Assembly: GCA_934322085.1 (NCBI GenBank)
Contig: CAKRGF010000001.1
Span: 62,001 to 126,000 of the forward strand
Length of the DNA: 64,000 nucleotides
Reading direction: 5' to 3'
Source of the DNA: an uncultured Eubacterium sp.
GTDB taxonomy: Bacteria; Bacillota; Clostridia; Lachnospirales; Lachnospiraceae
Under the pieces are notes generated by a model. The model was not told the origin of the DNA. It worked only from the letters and a program-made list of their open reading frames with translations, and ran no database searches. Shown piece after piece: positions 44,910 through 53,495 of this stretch (position 1 is the stretch's first letter; each line of letters opens with the position of its first letter). Position numbers and translations under genes: made by a program.

Positions 44910-46223
44910 TTATAAAAGTTTCTTAATCATTGTCCATATATCATTCTCTTTAACAAAACATGTCTTATCCTTTGTAAAATATAAAACATCCTGGTAATCT
45001 CCCGACATTTGAAATTTATTTTGAGTATTTATAAAACCCCACTTACCATCTTTTTTCACACCAGCATAATCATTACTAAATGCTTTTGCCTCGTCATATT
45101 GTGGTTCTATTACAACATTTCCTTTATAATCAGCAAACCCCCATTTACCATCTTTTTTAAACGCAAAAAATTCACTACCATAACACAAATCAACATCGTC
45201 AAATGTTGATGCAGATATCGCTGTCATTTTTTCATTAAGTATATGCCAAGTATTATCCTTTACAAAAATAGTATGATTAGTAACACATTCTTCAAGGTTA
45301 TTTACCTTTATGCTTTTATATTTGCGAGAAATAATTTTCCCTTCAGAATTTACAATATACCAGCTTTCATTTTCTCTTACTGCCGCCATATTTTGACTGA
45401 ACTTTCCTATGTAATCAAATTCCTTTGACATATAAGTCCCATCTATGTTTATCCATTTATATTTGACTCCGTTATTTTCAACCACCATTCCATCACCCAT
45501 TCCACAGGATGAAATTAGTTTGCTATCTAAATACTTCCATCGTTTCCCATTTTCATCTGTCAAATAAGTATACTTTCCACTTTTCACAACAGCATATCCG
45601 TCATAATAAGGAGATGCAAAATCATACATATAACTTATTTTAACATTACCCAGTCCATCAATATATCCATATTGATTACCATCTGAGACACAATACAGTT
45701 CTCCGTTTGAATATTTTACATCTTGAAAAAAAACATTAAGTTTTATATACTCTTGCGACAATTTCTCATAGAATTGACTAATTTTTTTACTTGAAATATT
45801 ATTTGATAATGCTCTTTGAATTACTTCTACCATTTGTTCTTTTTCATTTATCTTATTAAAATAATCTAATGCAATTTCATAAATTCCGGTTTGCTTCCAT
45901 AATTGGTCCACTGATGCCAGCACAAAATCGTCAATTACCGTCTGTTCATCTATTTCTCCATTTGCCAGCGCCCCTTCATACGCTTGTATCATTTCCTTTC
46001 TAACTTCTACAGTATCCGCTTCTTGTAAAGCTCTTTGATAAAAATCTAAAGATGCCATATTTAAATTTTTTTCTTTATAATATCTCGCTGTTTCAAGAGT
46101 ATTTTTTAATTCATTATTTTCTGTGATTTGTGCTTGCGTATACCCTGCTATTTTTATAATAGCTAATGCATTAAACAGAATTAGTGTTACAATAATTAAT
46201 CTTTTTCTTGATTTTGAATTCAT
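44910..46223 (-). CDS. WG-repeat protein with TPR-like region
   Basis: A 437-residue protein: an N-terminal membrane segment (about 6-26), a helical TPR-like region (about 35-145), then WG-type beta repeats (about 155-430). Clear units are YGYIDGLGNVKISY, WGFADYKGNVVIEPQYD and WGFINTQNKFQ. WG repeats are thought to mediate binding, and no enzymatic residues are visible. The ATG at 46223 follows AAGGAGG; the frame runs to 46271, overlapping the peptidase gene, without a site. Its place amid pilus genes suggests an extracytoplasmic scaffold for assembly; this is inference. Confidence 0.8.
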   Translation of the reverse strand: MNSKSRKRLIIVTLILFNALAIIKIAGYTQAQITENNELKNTLETARYYKEKNLNMASLDFYQRALQEADTVEVRKEMIQAYEGALANGEIDEQTVIDDFVLASVDQLWKQTGIYEIALDYFNKINEKEQMVEVIQRALSNNISSKKISQFYEKLSQEYIKLNVFFQDVKYSNGELYCVSDGNQYGYIDGLGNVKISYMYDFASPYYDGYAVVKSGKYTYLTDENGKRWKYLDSKLISSCGMGDGMVVENNGVKYKWINIDGTYMSKEFDYIGKFSQNMAAVRENESWYIVNSEGKIISRKYKSIKVNNLEECVTNHTIFVKDNTWHILNEKMTAISASTFDDVDLCYGSEFFAFKKDGKWGFADYKGNVVIEPQYDEAKAFSNDYAGVKKDGKWGFINTQNKFQMSGDYQDVLYFTKDKTCFVKENDIWTMIKKLL

Positions 46224-46233
46224 TTTTTCCTCC

Positions 46234-46890
46234 TTAATAACTGCCGGCAATTGATGTAACAATATAACCAACCAATATTAACGGTGCAAATGGAATCGCT
46301 GTTTTTTTCTCCTTATGTAAACACAACAGCATTACAACTCCAATTAAAGCTCCTGACAATACAGAAACAAACAAAACCGAATACACAAAAAATGCTCCTG
46401 TATATAATGCCATCAGTCCAAATAACTTTATATCCCCCATTCCAATTCCCTTATGCGTTAAAGCAGAGAAAAGCAACAGAATCACTACTAAAAGTAATGC
46501 AATTCCTTCTGAGTACAATTCAAATCGCAATTCATTTCCTAAATTTATGTACTCGCATAAATACAACACTAGTCGTACGCATAACCCCGCAAACAGTATC
46601 TTATTTGGTATAACTCTTGTTTTATAATCAATCCATGCACATATCAGCAATAATACATAGAATATAATCAATTTTATTAAGTTTAATTTTAAATCTATAT
46701 TTGCAAAAAGTCTGATCTGCATAAAAATGCAGACAATACATGAGCCCCCTAATCCTATGAGTACATTTTTGTTTTCGTATTTTGTTTTGTTTTTGACTCC
46801 ATTGTTATTTATAAGTTTAAATCCCCTTAAACTTATGTAACACAAAAAGTGTGAACATAATGCAATTATTGTAATTATCAAATATCTCAT
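46234..46890 (-). CDS. Type IV prepilin peptidase (A24, TadV/CpaA-like)
   Basis: A 218-residue membrane aspartyl protease with six to seven helices. The two catalytic Asp are in AWIDYKTRVIPN and GMGDIKLFG, the A24 signature. It lacks the N-terminal methylase-type Cys domain, as is usual for TadV-class enzymes. It cleaves the Gly-containing leader from the Flp pilin (46976-47239) and probably from the TadE-like proteins. Confidence 0.92.
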   Translation of the reverse strand: MRYLIITIIALCSHFLCYISLRGFKLINNNGVKNKTKYENKNVLIGLGGSCIVCIFMQIRLFANIDLKLNLIKLIIFYVLLLICAWIDYKTRVIPNKILFAGLCVRLVLYLCEYINLGNELRFELYSEGIALLLVVILLLFSALTHKGIGMGDIKLFGLMALYTGAFFVYSVLFVSVLSGALIGVVMLLCLHKEKKTAIPFAPLILVGYIVTSIAGSY

Positions 46891-46913
46891 TTTATCTCCT
46901 TAAAGATTTTTTA

Positions 46914-46940
46914 TATGGGAGGAAACATTATCCTCCCATA
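46914..46940 (-). promoter_or_regulatory. Perfect 10-bp hairpin after the pilin gene
   Basis: Arms TATGGGAGGA (46914-46923) and TCCTCCCATA (46931-46940) with a 7-base loop, between the pilin stop and the peptidase start. No T run follows on the minus strand, so it is not a usual terminator. It more likely acts as an mRNA processing or stabilising stem allowing high pilin levels. Confidence 0.6.
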
Positions 46941-46975
46941 ACATACACATATCCAACCTAAGTCAGCACTATATT

Positions 46976-47239
46976 TTAGTGACCACCGCCTGCGCTACCA
47001 CCTGATCCTCCTGGACTTAACTTACTAAAGTCTGTAACATTTGATTCGTTGCCACTAATGCTGTTCCAAATCGAATTTGCAAGATCAATAATTTGGTCTT
47101 TGAAAAATATTCCAAGTGCAATTACGATTGCTAAAATAATAATAAGTTCAATAACAGTAATACCACCATTTTGTTCTTTAAACCAATTTACTGCCTTTAT
47201 TCTCATTCGATTAAGTTCATGTAAAGCTGCATAATACAT
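46976..47239 (-). CDS. Flp-type (Tad) major pilin
   Basis: An 87-residue prepilin with a leader of about 27 residues ending QNGG, then ITVIELIIILAIVIALGIFF. It has Gly at the cleavage site, Glu at +5 and a single hydrophobic helix, as in Flp1-like type IVb pilins. The mature part is short, with a Gly/Ser-rich tail (GGSGGSAGGGH). The ATG at 47239 is chosen because AAGGAGGTG lies six bases before it; the frame's upstream ATG (47257) would place that site inside the coding sequence. The structural subunit of the pilus. Confidence 0.85.
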   Translation of the reverse strand: MYYAALHELNRMRIKAVNWFKEQNGGITVIELIIILAIVIALGIFFKDQIIDLANSIWNSISGNESNVTDFSKLSPGGSGGSAGGGH

Positions 47240-47302
47240 ATTTTTCACCTCCTTCATTTATTTTTATTTTCTAAATCCCTCTGTAAAGGGGAATTAGCAA
47301 CG

Positions 47303-48169
47303 TTAAAACATATTGGTTACAATAGGTGCCATTACCATAATTAGAATTCCTACAAACATCATCATAATTGGAATTAACACCTTATTTCCAGCCATCTCAG
47401 CAAGCTGCAAAACTTTTTGCTTTTTTTCATGCCAAAGTTCCTTTGACATATCGGTTAACGAATTTGCTAACTCCTTATTTCCTTTTTCCAATCCTTGAAT
47501 AATTGAAGAAGTAAATTTTCTTAATTCCGGTGTGGCACATCGGTTGGCAAAACGATTTAATGCGGTCTTTAATGACACACCATTTTCAATTTCTTCCATT
47601 GTTATCTGCATTTGTTTATGTAGTTCATCGTCATCTTCATAAGCTATTATTTCCCAAGCTTCGGTCACAATCATTCCTGCATTGATAAGCAATGCCATAG
47701 TAGATGCAACGTTAGGAAACTGCATCAAATAATTATCACTATTTTTCTTTATTTTTTCGGACAAAACAATAATAAAATAATAGTTTACAACAGCAAGCAC
47801 AACTAACATTAAAACTATCATCATTAACCGGTCTTCTGGAGAACATATGCACAACGTAAACATAAATACGTCCACCAAGAATAATGAAAATGTTAATCGC
47901 TGGGCATAATATACGCTTACATAGTATTCCGCATACTTCTCCCCATATATTACAACCGCATCTTTTCTCATCTTTGATGCAATTGTCCCCTTCATATTTA
48001 CTCGAAACAATTTCATCAAATGAAAGCCTACCCCATAGCATTCCTTTAATACGAATTCATCATCATTTAACGGTTCTATAACACTCTGATATTTAGATGA
48101 CATCAAAAAAATCACCGTCAGCCAAATACAAATTGTTGTTATTACGCCAATTAAAATATTTATTATCAT
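47303..48169 (-). CDS. tadC: TadC-like inner-membrane assembly protein
   Basis: A 288-residue type II secretion F-domain protein: helices at about 5-22, 95-112, 115-135 and 268-286, with the F-domain cytoplasmic part (NVASTMALLINAGMIVTEAWE, then ENGVSLKTALNRFANR) between. TadC works with TadB as the membrane platform over the CpaF motor. It follows tadB by 11 bases. Confidence 0.85.
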   Translation of the reverse strand: MIINILIGVITTICIWLTVIFLMSSKYQSVIEPLNDDEFVLKECYGVGFHLMKLFRVNMKGTIASKMRKDAVVIYGEKYAEYYVSVYYAQRLTFSLFLVDVFMFTLCICSPEDRLMMIVLMLVVLAVVNYYFIIVLSEKIKKNSDNYLMQFPNVASTMALLINAGMIVTEAWEIIAYEDDDELHKQMQITMEEIENGVSLKTALNRFANRCATPELRKFTSSIIQGLEKGNKELANSLTDMSKELWHEKKQKVLQLAEMAGNKVLIPIMMMFVGILIMVMAPIVTNMF

Positions 48170-48180
48170 TAAACTTCCTC

Positions 48181-49029
48181 CTATGCTTTAATATCCAATA
48201 TTTTTCTTCCAACAAAATAAGCAATAATAAACACAAATATCGATACCGTTGTCGAAATAATTCCCGATACAGAAGTAAAGTTTTCCGCAAATCCCTCTCC
48301 AGATGATTTCAACATAGCAATCAAAAAAATTGGCATGAGAATCATAATATTCATTTGATTTGCACTACTAGAAACTTTGGTTTGAATTTCCATTTCTATT
48401 TCTATTTTTTCACTCAATATGTCGTAACAGCTCTTAACGATTTCTTTTAAATTACCACCACGTCTGTATGCAACTTCAAATACCTTTCCAAAATTAGATA
48501 TATCCTCAACCCCTGTCCGCTTTCCAAAATCAGAAAACAAATCTTCTATTTGAATCCCATTTTCCATTTCCTGCAAAAAAGCAGAAATTTCCTGTACAAT
48601 ATAATCTTTTTCTGTATACTGAATCAATAAATCATTCCTTACCGTTTGCATAGCACTTGGGACATTTTGTCCTGCTGCAATCGAAACTGACAATGATTCC
48701 AGCATATCTACAAATTGTTTGCGTATTTTTTTTTTACGATTTCTTTTTAATTGTTTTTTCCTCATTGGCATAAGAATTTTAAATGAAATTATTCCAAATA
48801 CAATCATCACACTTGAATCGATTATATACGTAATTCGCGTAGGTTCTCCGTGCATGTCAACTCCAATTCCACCATAAAATATATAACCAATCAATGCACC
48901 TATTGAAAAAAATGCAATCGCATACATAATCCATTCCATTTTTTTCATATAATACTCATTATAATTTAATAGTGGTATTTTCATTGATGACATATACCAC
49001 TGTGGCTCTCTCTCTTTTCTTTTTTTCAT
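48181..49029 (-). CDS. tadB: TadB-like inner-membrane assembly protein
   Basis: A 282-residue F-domain protein with a basic N-terminus, helices at about 33-50, 70-90, 228-245 and 256-276. The conserved block QFVDMLESLSVSIAAGQNV begins the domain, and GGNLKEIVKSCYDILSEKIEIE ends it. Partner of TadC. Gene order cpaF-tadB-tadC is the standard tad arrangement. Confidence 0.86.
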   Translation of the reverse strand: MKKRKEREPQWYMSSMKIPLLNYNEYYMKKMEWIMYAIAFFSIGALIGYIFYGGIGVDMHGEPTRITYIIDSSVMIVFGIISFKILMPMRKKQLKRNRKKKIRKQFVDMLESLSVSIAAGQNVPSAMQTVRNDLLIQYTEKDYIVQEISAFLQEMENGIQIEDLFSDFGKRTGVEDISNFGKVFEVAYRRGGNLKEIVKSCYDILSEKIEIEMEIQTKVSSSANQMNIMILMPIFLIAMLKSSGEGFAENFTSVSGIISTTVSIFVFIIAYFVGRKILDIKA

Positions 49030-49044
49030 AACAATCGCCCTTTC

Positions 49045-50289
49045 CTAAATAACTTGTTTTATCCCGGCAAGTTTCAGTTTATAATCATTTACCAGCGGGT
49101 TTTTGGTTCTTACAAGACTTCCACTAACCTTTTCAAGTGTACTATTTTCATCCTCTTCAAATACATAAAGCGGATTTAACTGAATCTCACCGTCCTGGTA
49201 TCCTAAAACTTCTGTAATCTCCATTGTCTTACGTGAGTGGTCACGCAGTCTTGACAAATGAACAATGATATCTACCGCGGATGCAATCTGCTGTCGAATT
49301 GCTTCCAATGGCAGCCCATCTGCCCCCTGCAGCACCATTGTTTCTAATCGGCTCAGCATATCATGAGTCGAATTAGCGTGTCCGGTTGACAGTGAGCCAT
49401 CATGGCCGGTGTTCATTGCCTGAAGCATATCCAGTGCTTCACCACCTCGAACCTCACCGACTACAATTCTCTCTGGTCTCATTCGAAGAGAAGATTTAAT
49501 CAAATCACGTATCGTAATTGCACCTGCTCCTGCCGCATTTGCATTTCTAGTCTCCATACTTACCAGATTTTCAATTCCTGTAATCTGCAATTCCGCCGAA
49601 TCTTCAATCGTAATAACACGTTCCGTCTTTGGAATATAATTGGAAAGCGCATTTAAAAAGGTTGTCTTTCCGGAACCGGTTCCGCCACTGATGAAAATAT
49701 TGTATTTGGCTTTTACCAGACTCTCTAATTTATCCGCAATCTCCTGTGTCAGTGAACCATAGGAAATCAGTTTTTCAATTGTCATCGGCTCCTTGGAAAA
49801 CTTACGAATTGTTACCGTCGGACCACACAGTGCAATCGGCGGTAAAACAACATTAACACGCGAACCATCCGGGAGCCTGGTATCTACAATCGGATTTGCC
49901 TGATTAACTTCACGCCCCGCCAGACCAACAATACGCTGGATAATATCCTCTAATCTGCGCTGGCTTTCAAACTTGCGGTTTAATTTTGTCAGGGTTCCCT
50001 TCTTCTCGATAAAAATATTATCCGGACCATTAATCATTACTTCCGTCACATTATCATCCGATAAAATAGAATCTAAAATACCAAATCCACGAATAGAACC
50101 ATAAATTTCCTGAACCATTTGAACTTTTTCCTCAATTGAAAAGAATCCATCCTTTGTTCTTTCAAAAATTAATTCCTCAATTTTATCTTCCAATTCTTCA
50201 TTGCTCATAGATGTTATCGTTAAGTTATCCATGATGTACTGTCTGGTTTCCTGAATCATGACATCCATTTGTGTTTCTTTCTTTTCCAT
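49045..50289 (-). CDS. cpaF: CpaF/TadA secretion ATPase
   Basis: About 414 residues; the hexameric motor of Flp pilus assembly. Walker A ISGGTGSGKTTFLNAL, Asp box ITIEDSAELQ, Walker B and His box from RIVVGEVRGGEALDML to STGHANSTHDML are all intact. The N-terminal region (about 1-120) is the usual CpaF helical domain. The ATG at 50289 follows GGAGG by five bases. A GTG at 50301 overlaps the PP2C stop codon and would sit before that site. Confidence 0.95.
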   Translation of the reverse strand: MEKKETQMDVMIQETRQYIMDNLTITSMSNEELEDKIEELIFERTKDGFFSIEEKVQMVQEIYGSIRGFGILDSILSDDNVTEVMINGPDNIFIEKKGTLTKLNRKFESQRRLEDIIQRIVGLAGREVNQANPIVDTRLPDGSRVNVVLPPIALCGPTVTIRKFSKEPMTIEKLISYGSLTQEIADKLESLVKAKYNIFISGGTGSGKTTFLNALSNYIPKTERVITIEDSAELQITGIENLVSMETRNANAAGAGAITIRDLIKSSLRMRPERIVVGEVRGGEALDMLQAMNTGHDGSLSTGHANSTHDMLSRLETMVLQGADGLPLEAIRQQIASAVDIIVHLSRLRDHSRKTMEITEVLGYQDGEIQLNPLYVFEEDENSTLEKVSGSLVRTKNPLVNDYKLKLAGIKQVI

Positions 50290-50300
50290 GTTATCCTCCA

Positions 50301-51074
50301 CTACGGCTCTACCCGTACAGCAATCGCTGTTATATTATCTGTTTCATCTCTCTTTTTATTTTCTTCTACTAACTCCAGCAGATTTTGTTTTATTTTTTCA
50401 TTCTTCTTCGCCTTATTCGGTCGAAGTTTTCTCCACATTTCTTTTTCTTGTAATTTATGGACAAATCCATCCGAGCAAAGTAAAAAGGTCTCCTCTGTAT
50501 CGATATTTCCAGAAAAGAATTCGGTCTGTATGCTGCCTCTTGCCCCAATACACTGCAGCAATTGATTTTTTCTTGTATCCCTCTCTGCTTCAGTCGGTGT
50601 AATAATCCCCATCCGGACTTCCTGCATCACTCTGCTATGATCATTTGTAATCTGTTCCATCGTTCTTTTACTGATTTTATAAATTCTGGAATCACCAACA
50701 TGTATTCCAAAATAACGCCCCGGTAACATCAACAAGAGTGACACTGTCGTTCCCATAGAAGCACCTGTATCATTACCATACTCTATGAGGTACTTATTAT
50801 GTTCTACTAAAATTTCATCAAGCTGCTCTCTTAATTGATTAATCTCCACTCCTTGTATCAACAATTCCTTAAATTGACTGTCATACCATTTTTCTATTTT
50901 TTGTACCATAGACTGACTCGCAAACTCTCCATGGGATAATCCCCCCATGCCATCGCAAACCACAGCAAGTCCAACCTTTCCAAAAATTGAATCCTGAATA
51001 TGGATACACGCCGAATCCTGATTCACTTTTCTCGTTGTACCCACGTCGGATACTACACCACATTGAAACTCCAT
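50301..51074 (-). CDS. PP2C-type Ser/Thr phosphatase (tad operon, FHA-proximal)
   Basis: A 257-residue PPM phosphatase: VNQDSA, VCDGMGGLSHGE, GASMGTTVSLL, HVGDSRIY, LLCSDGFVH and DNITAIAV, with all metal ligands kept. It is only moderately similar to the other PP2C of the operon (the loops differ), so this looks like two distinct specificities rather than a recent duplication. It sits between the FHA gene and cpaF, suggesting that the motor or the FHA protein is its substrate. Confidence 0.93.
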   Translation of the reverse strand: MEFQCGVVSDVGTTRKVNQDSACIHIQDSIFGKVGLAVVCDGMGGLSHGEFASQSMVQKIEKWYDSQFKELLIQGVEINQLREQLDEILVEHNKYLIEYGNDTGASMGTTVSLLLMLPGRYFGIHVGDSRIYKISKRTMEQITNDHSRVMQEVRMGIITPTEAERDTRKNQLLQCIGARGSIQTEFFSGNIDTEETFLLCSDGFVHKLQEKEMWRKLRPNKAKKNEKIKQNLLELVEENKKRDETDNITAIAVRVEP

Positions 51075-51083
51075 ATTTTTCTC

Positions 51084-52292
51084 CTAACACAGCCGCAGTA
51101 TATATTCATCTCTGCCAAATCGAATGACATCTCCATTCTTTACTTGAAAATTAATATTGCTTTGTATTTTTTCTCCGTTCACGAATGTTCCATTTTTTGA
51201 ATTAGCATCCCGGACAAAGACAATTTTTTCCTGCTCATCTAACACGATACTGGCATGCAGCCTTCCAACTGTCGGTTCTGAAGTTACATAATCCACATAC
51301 TTTTCTTCACGCCCAATCTTAAAATCTTTTTTATTTATCGGAATTTGATTGTTTGTTTTTTTATCTATCAAATATGGCATAAATAAAGCTTCCTCACCGC
51401 TCTCATCCAGTAAAGTTTCCCCAATTTCCTGCACTGCCTGCCTTTCCTTTTTCTTAGAATTCGTAATTGATTTATTCTGACCAGGAATTTCAAAAGCAAA
51501 CGGCTCAGCCTGCTGCGTATTATTATGCTTTTTCTTTTTCTTTGAAAATAAACCAATAATCCCCTCCTTTTTTTTATCTTCTTTCTCCGTTTTCATAACA
51601 CTGGAAGAGATTTTAGTATCTCCTGTCGGTACATTATAAATAACATTTGCCTTATCTTCTTTTTTCTCTTGCACAAATGGTTTTTCATTCTCGTATTTTA
51701 CTTTTTCACCGCCATTATTTCTCACAAAATTTGGTTCCTCTAACTTTTGAATTTTTTCTGCATATTTTTTTATTGTAATTTTTTCATCTGCTAGATAACT
51801 TTGCAATGCTTCTAATTTCTCGATGTCATCCCTCTTGTCATAGTTCAAGTTATGTAATAACGTAGTAAGGAACTCTTTCCATGTTATCTGTACAAACAAT
51901 TTATCTTCAATAGGAAGAAATACTAACTCGATTTTTCTACTTGTCAAATCAACAAATACAACATCCATATCCAGCACAAAATGACCTTCATTCAGCATAT
52001 ACTGCTCACAATCACTCATAGCCGCAACAATTCCCTGTACCGCTGGATATATTTCCTCCCAACGGACAAGACCTCCCAAAAACTGTGACAATCTCATCTT
52101 ATTTGTCATTTCATACATAAATATAATTTCATCATTATTTTGTGCAGATGAAAAAGGAAGAAGACCCTTAATAACATTATTTTTCATCATCTCCACCTCA
52201 ATATGATCCATACGCGATGTGTTTGTGACACGATATGTTAATAACTTCTTCTCTCCAAATTCTACTTTCTGAAAACTAACACTTTTATACAT
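51084..52292 (-). CDS. DUF6382-FHA phosphothreonine-binding protein
   Basis: A 402-residue cytoplasmic protein. The N-terminal DUF6382-type domain covers about 1-170, then a Lys/Glu-rich disordered linker (about 180-320) with several Thr, and an FHA domain at the C-terminus (about 322-402). FHA recognition residues are visible: IGREE, GRLHASI and NSKNGTFVNG. FHA domains bind phosphothreonine, so this protein links the kinase to the pilus machine. The start overlaps the CpaE-like gene by 8 bases, showing coupling. Confidence 0.9.
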   Translation of the reverse strand: MYKSVSFQKVEFGEKKLLTYRVTNTSRMDHIEVEMMKNNVIKGLLPFSSAQNNDEIIFMYEMTNKMRLSQFLGGLVRWEEIYPAVQGIVAAMSDCEQYMLNEGHFVLDMDVVFVDLTSRKIELVFLPIEDKLFVQITWKEFLTTLLHNLNYDKRDDIEKLEALQSYLADEKITIKKYAEKIQKLEEPNFVRNNGGEKVKYENEKPFVQEKKEDKANVIYNVPTGDTKISSSVMKTEKEDKKKEGIIGLFSKKKKKHNNTQQAEPFAFEIPGQNKSITNSKKKERQAVQEIGETLLDESGEEALFMPYLIDKKTNNQIPINKKDFKIGREEKYVDYVTSEPTVGRLHASIVLDEQEKIVFVRDANSKNGTFVNGEKIQSNINFQVKNGDVIRFGRDEYILRLC

Positions 52293-53358
52293 AATCCTGT
52301 CCTCCCGGCTGATATATTGATAATAGATTTGTATTTTCAGAGTTTACAAGGGCATCTATGATTAATTTTTGCATTTTTGTATCACTAATAAGCGGTAATT
52401 CAGCCAAAATCGGCACACCAATTTCCTGTCTTGGTTCCTCATACTTATTCTGTATCACATTTACCCTAGTGGATAAATCCGTTTGATTCACTTCGTCATT
52501 TTGTCTTAACCAAGTCATTAACATCTGTGATTTCTCTGCCACAGTATCAGTTCCATCTATTACTAATAAAATCTGGTCTGACAAGGACATGATTTTTTTA
52601 GCGGTATCCTCATTTGCACACGGAAGATCAATAACAACGCAATGAAATCTCCCCATTGCTCTTACAGCATCCAGCAGTTCTTTCCATTCGTCTTGTTCCA
52701 ATTCACTAATTTCGTTTGGATTTATTGGTTTTGAAAAGAAATATAACCCTCCATAAGTCTGTTTTAACGAACTTTCTATTTTCATTTGCAGATTTCCTTT
52801 TCCACATTTTACCGCAAATAAAATATTAGAAAAATTAGAATTGCCTTCTGCATTCAGAAAATAGTCTACATTTGAAAAACTCTCAAGGGACAAATACAAT
52901 ACCTGATATCCTTTTTTTACAAGTTGTCTAGCATATACTAAGGATGCCGTAGTTTTTCCTACCCCTCCTGCCGCAGAAGTAAAAGCAATCACCGGCGATT
53001 CTTTTGATATTTCATAAGAATAGGTAATTCCACTTTTATGCTCTGCAATCGCATCCAGAATACCTTTATAAAGATTCTCTACTTTTTGATATTTACAGAT
53101 AGCTGGTCTGCCATTCATTTCCTTAATCCCTATTTCGGAGGTCAATATCATACTCTTTTCCACTGCCTCTTCAGGAAGTAAAGATGCAGCTGCAAGCAAA
53201 ATATCATAGGTACTGTTCGAAATATATCCTTTTAATGCTGTCAAATCCGAAAAAGTAACAATATCAACCTCATTAAAATAATAAATTTTGAAAGCACGAA
53301 TAAAATGATTTATGTATTTTTCATCGGTGTCTGCTAAAACTAATCTTATCTTCATCAT
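52285..53358 (-). CDS. CpaE-like MinD/ParA ATPase
   Basis: A 357-residue protein with an N-terminal receiver-like domain (about 1-110) that has no clear phosphorylatable Asp signature, and a ParA/MinD ATPase (about 120-357). The deviant Walker A is SAAGGVGKTT, and VIDLPCANEDT holds the Walker B Asp. CpaE/TadZ proteins position the pilus at the pole or a membrane site. First gene of the tad operon, with AGGAG just upstream; ATG 53358 and 53355 are both possible. Confidence 0.85.
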   Translation of the reverse strand: MMKIRLVLADTDEKYINHFIRAFKIYYFNEVDIVTFSDLTALKGYISNSTYDILLAAASLLPEEAVEKSMILTSEIGIKEMNGRPAICKYQKVENLYKGILDAIAEHKSGITYSYEISKESPVIAFTSAAGGVGKTTASLVYARQLVKKGYQVLYLSLESFSNVDYFLNAEGNSNFSNILFAVKCGKGNLQMKIESSLKQTYGGLYFFSKPINPNEISELEQDEWKELLDAVRAMGRFHCVVIDLPCANEDTAKKIMSLSDQILLVIDGTDTVAEKSQMLMTWLRQNDEVNQTDLSTRVNVIQNKYEEPRQEIGVPILAELPLISDTKMQKLIIDALVNSENTNLLSIYQPGGQDYV

Positions 53359-53393
53359 ATACTCCTAATTAAGAATACTATTTAATAAATATC

Positions 53394-53425
53394 TTTACTT
53401 AATATTATAGTAAATATGTTTACTA
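53394..53425. promoter_or_regulatory. Palindromic operator for the divergent XRE regulator
   Basis: Perfect arms TAGTAAA (53408-53414) and TTTACTA (53419-53425) separated by TATG. A third half-site TTTACT lies at 53394-53399. The main palindrome covers the spacer of the tad promoter. Confidence 0.65.
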
Positions 53426-53432
53426 AAATCAA
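53404..53432 (-). promoter_or_regulatory. tad operon promoter
   Basis: Minus strand: TTGATT (53427-53432), 17-base spacer, TATAAT (53404-53409), starting transcription near 53397, about 40 bases before the CpaE-like gene. Confidence 0.8.
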
Positions 53433-53450
53433 TAGTTAATCTTCTCACTA

Positions 53451-53459
53451 TGCTATTAT
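53451..53459 (+). promoter_or_regulatory. Candidate extended -10 promoter of the XRE gene
   Basis: TGCTATTAT (core 53454-53459) without a convincing -35 box. It places the transcription start about 30 bases before the TTG start codon. Confidence 0.45.
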
Positions 53460-53495
53460 CAGTATCTAACAATAAATGAAAGGGATGATGATTCG

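Noticed and set aside
46914..46940. Intrinsic terminator after the pilin gene
   Set aside because: The stem is followed by an A run rather than a T run on the transcribed strand; kept as a processing or stabilising hairpin.
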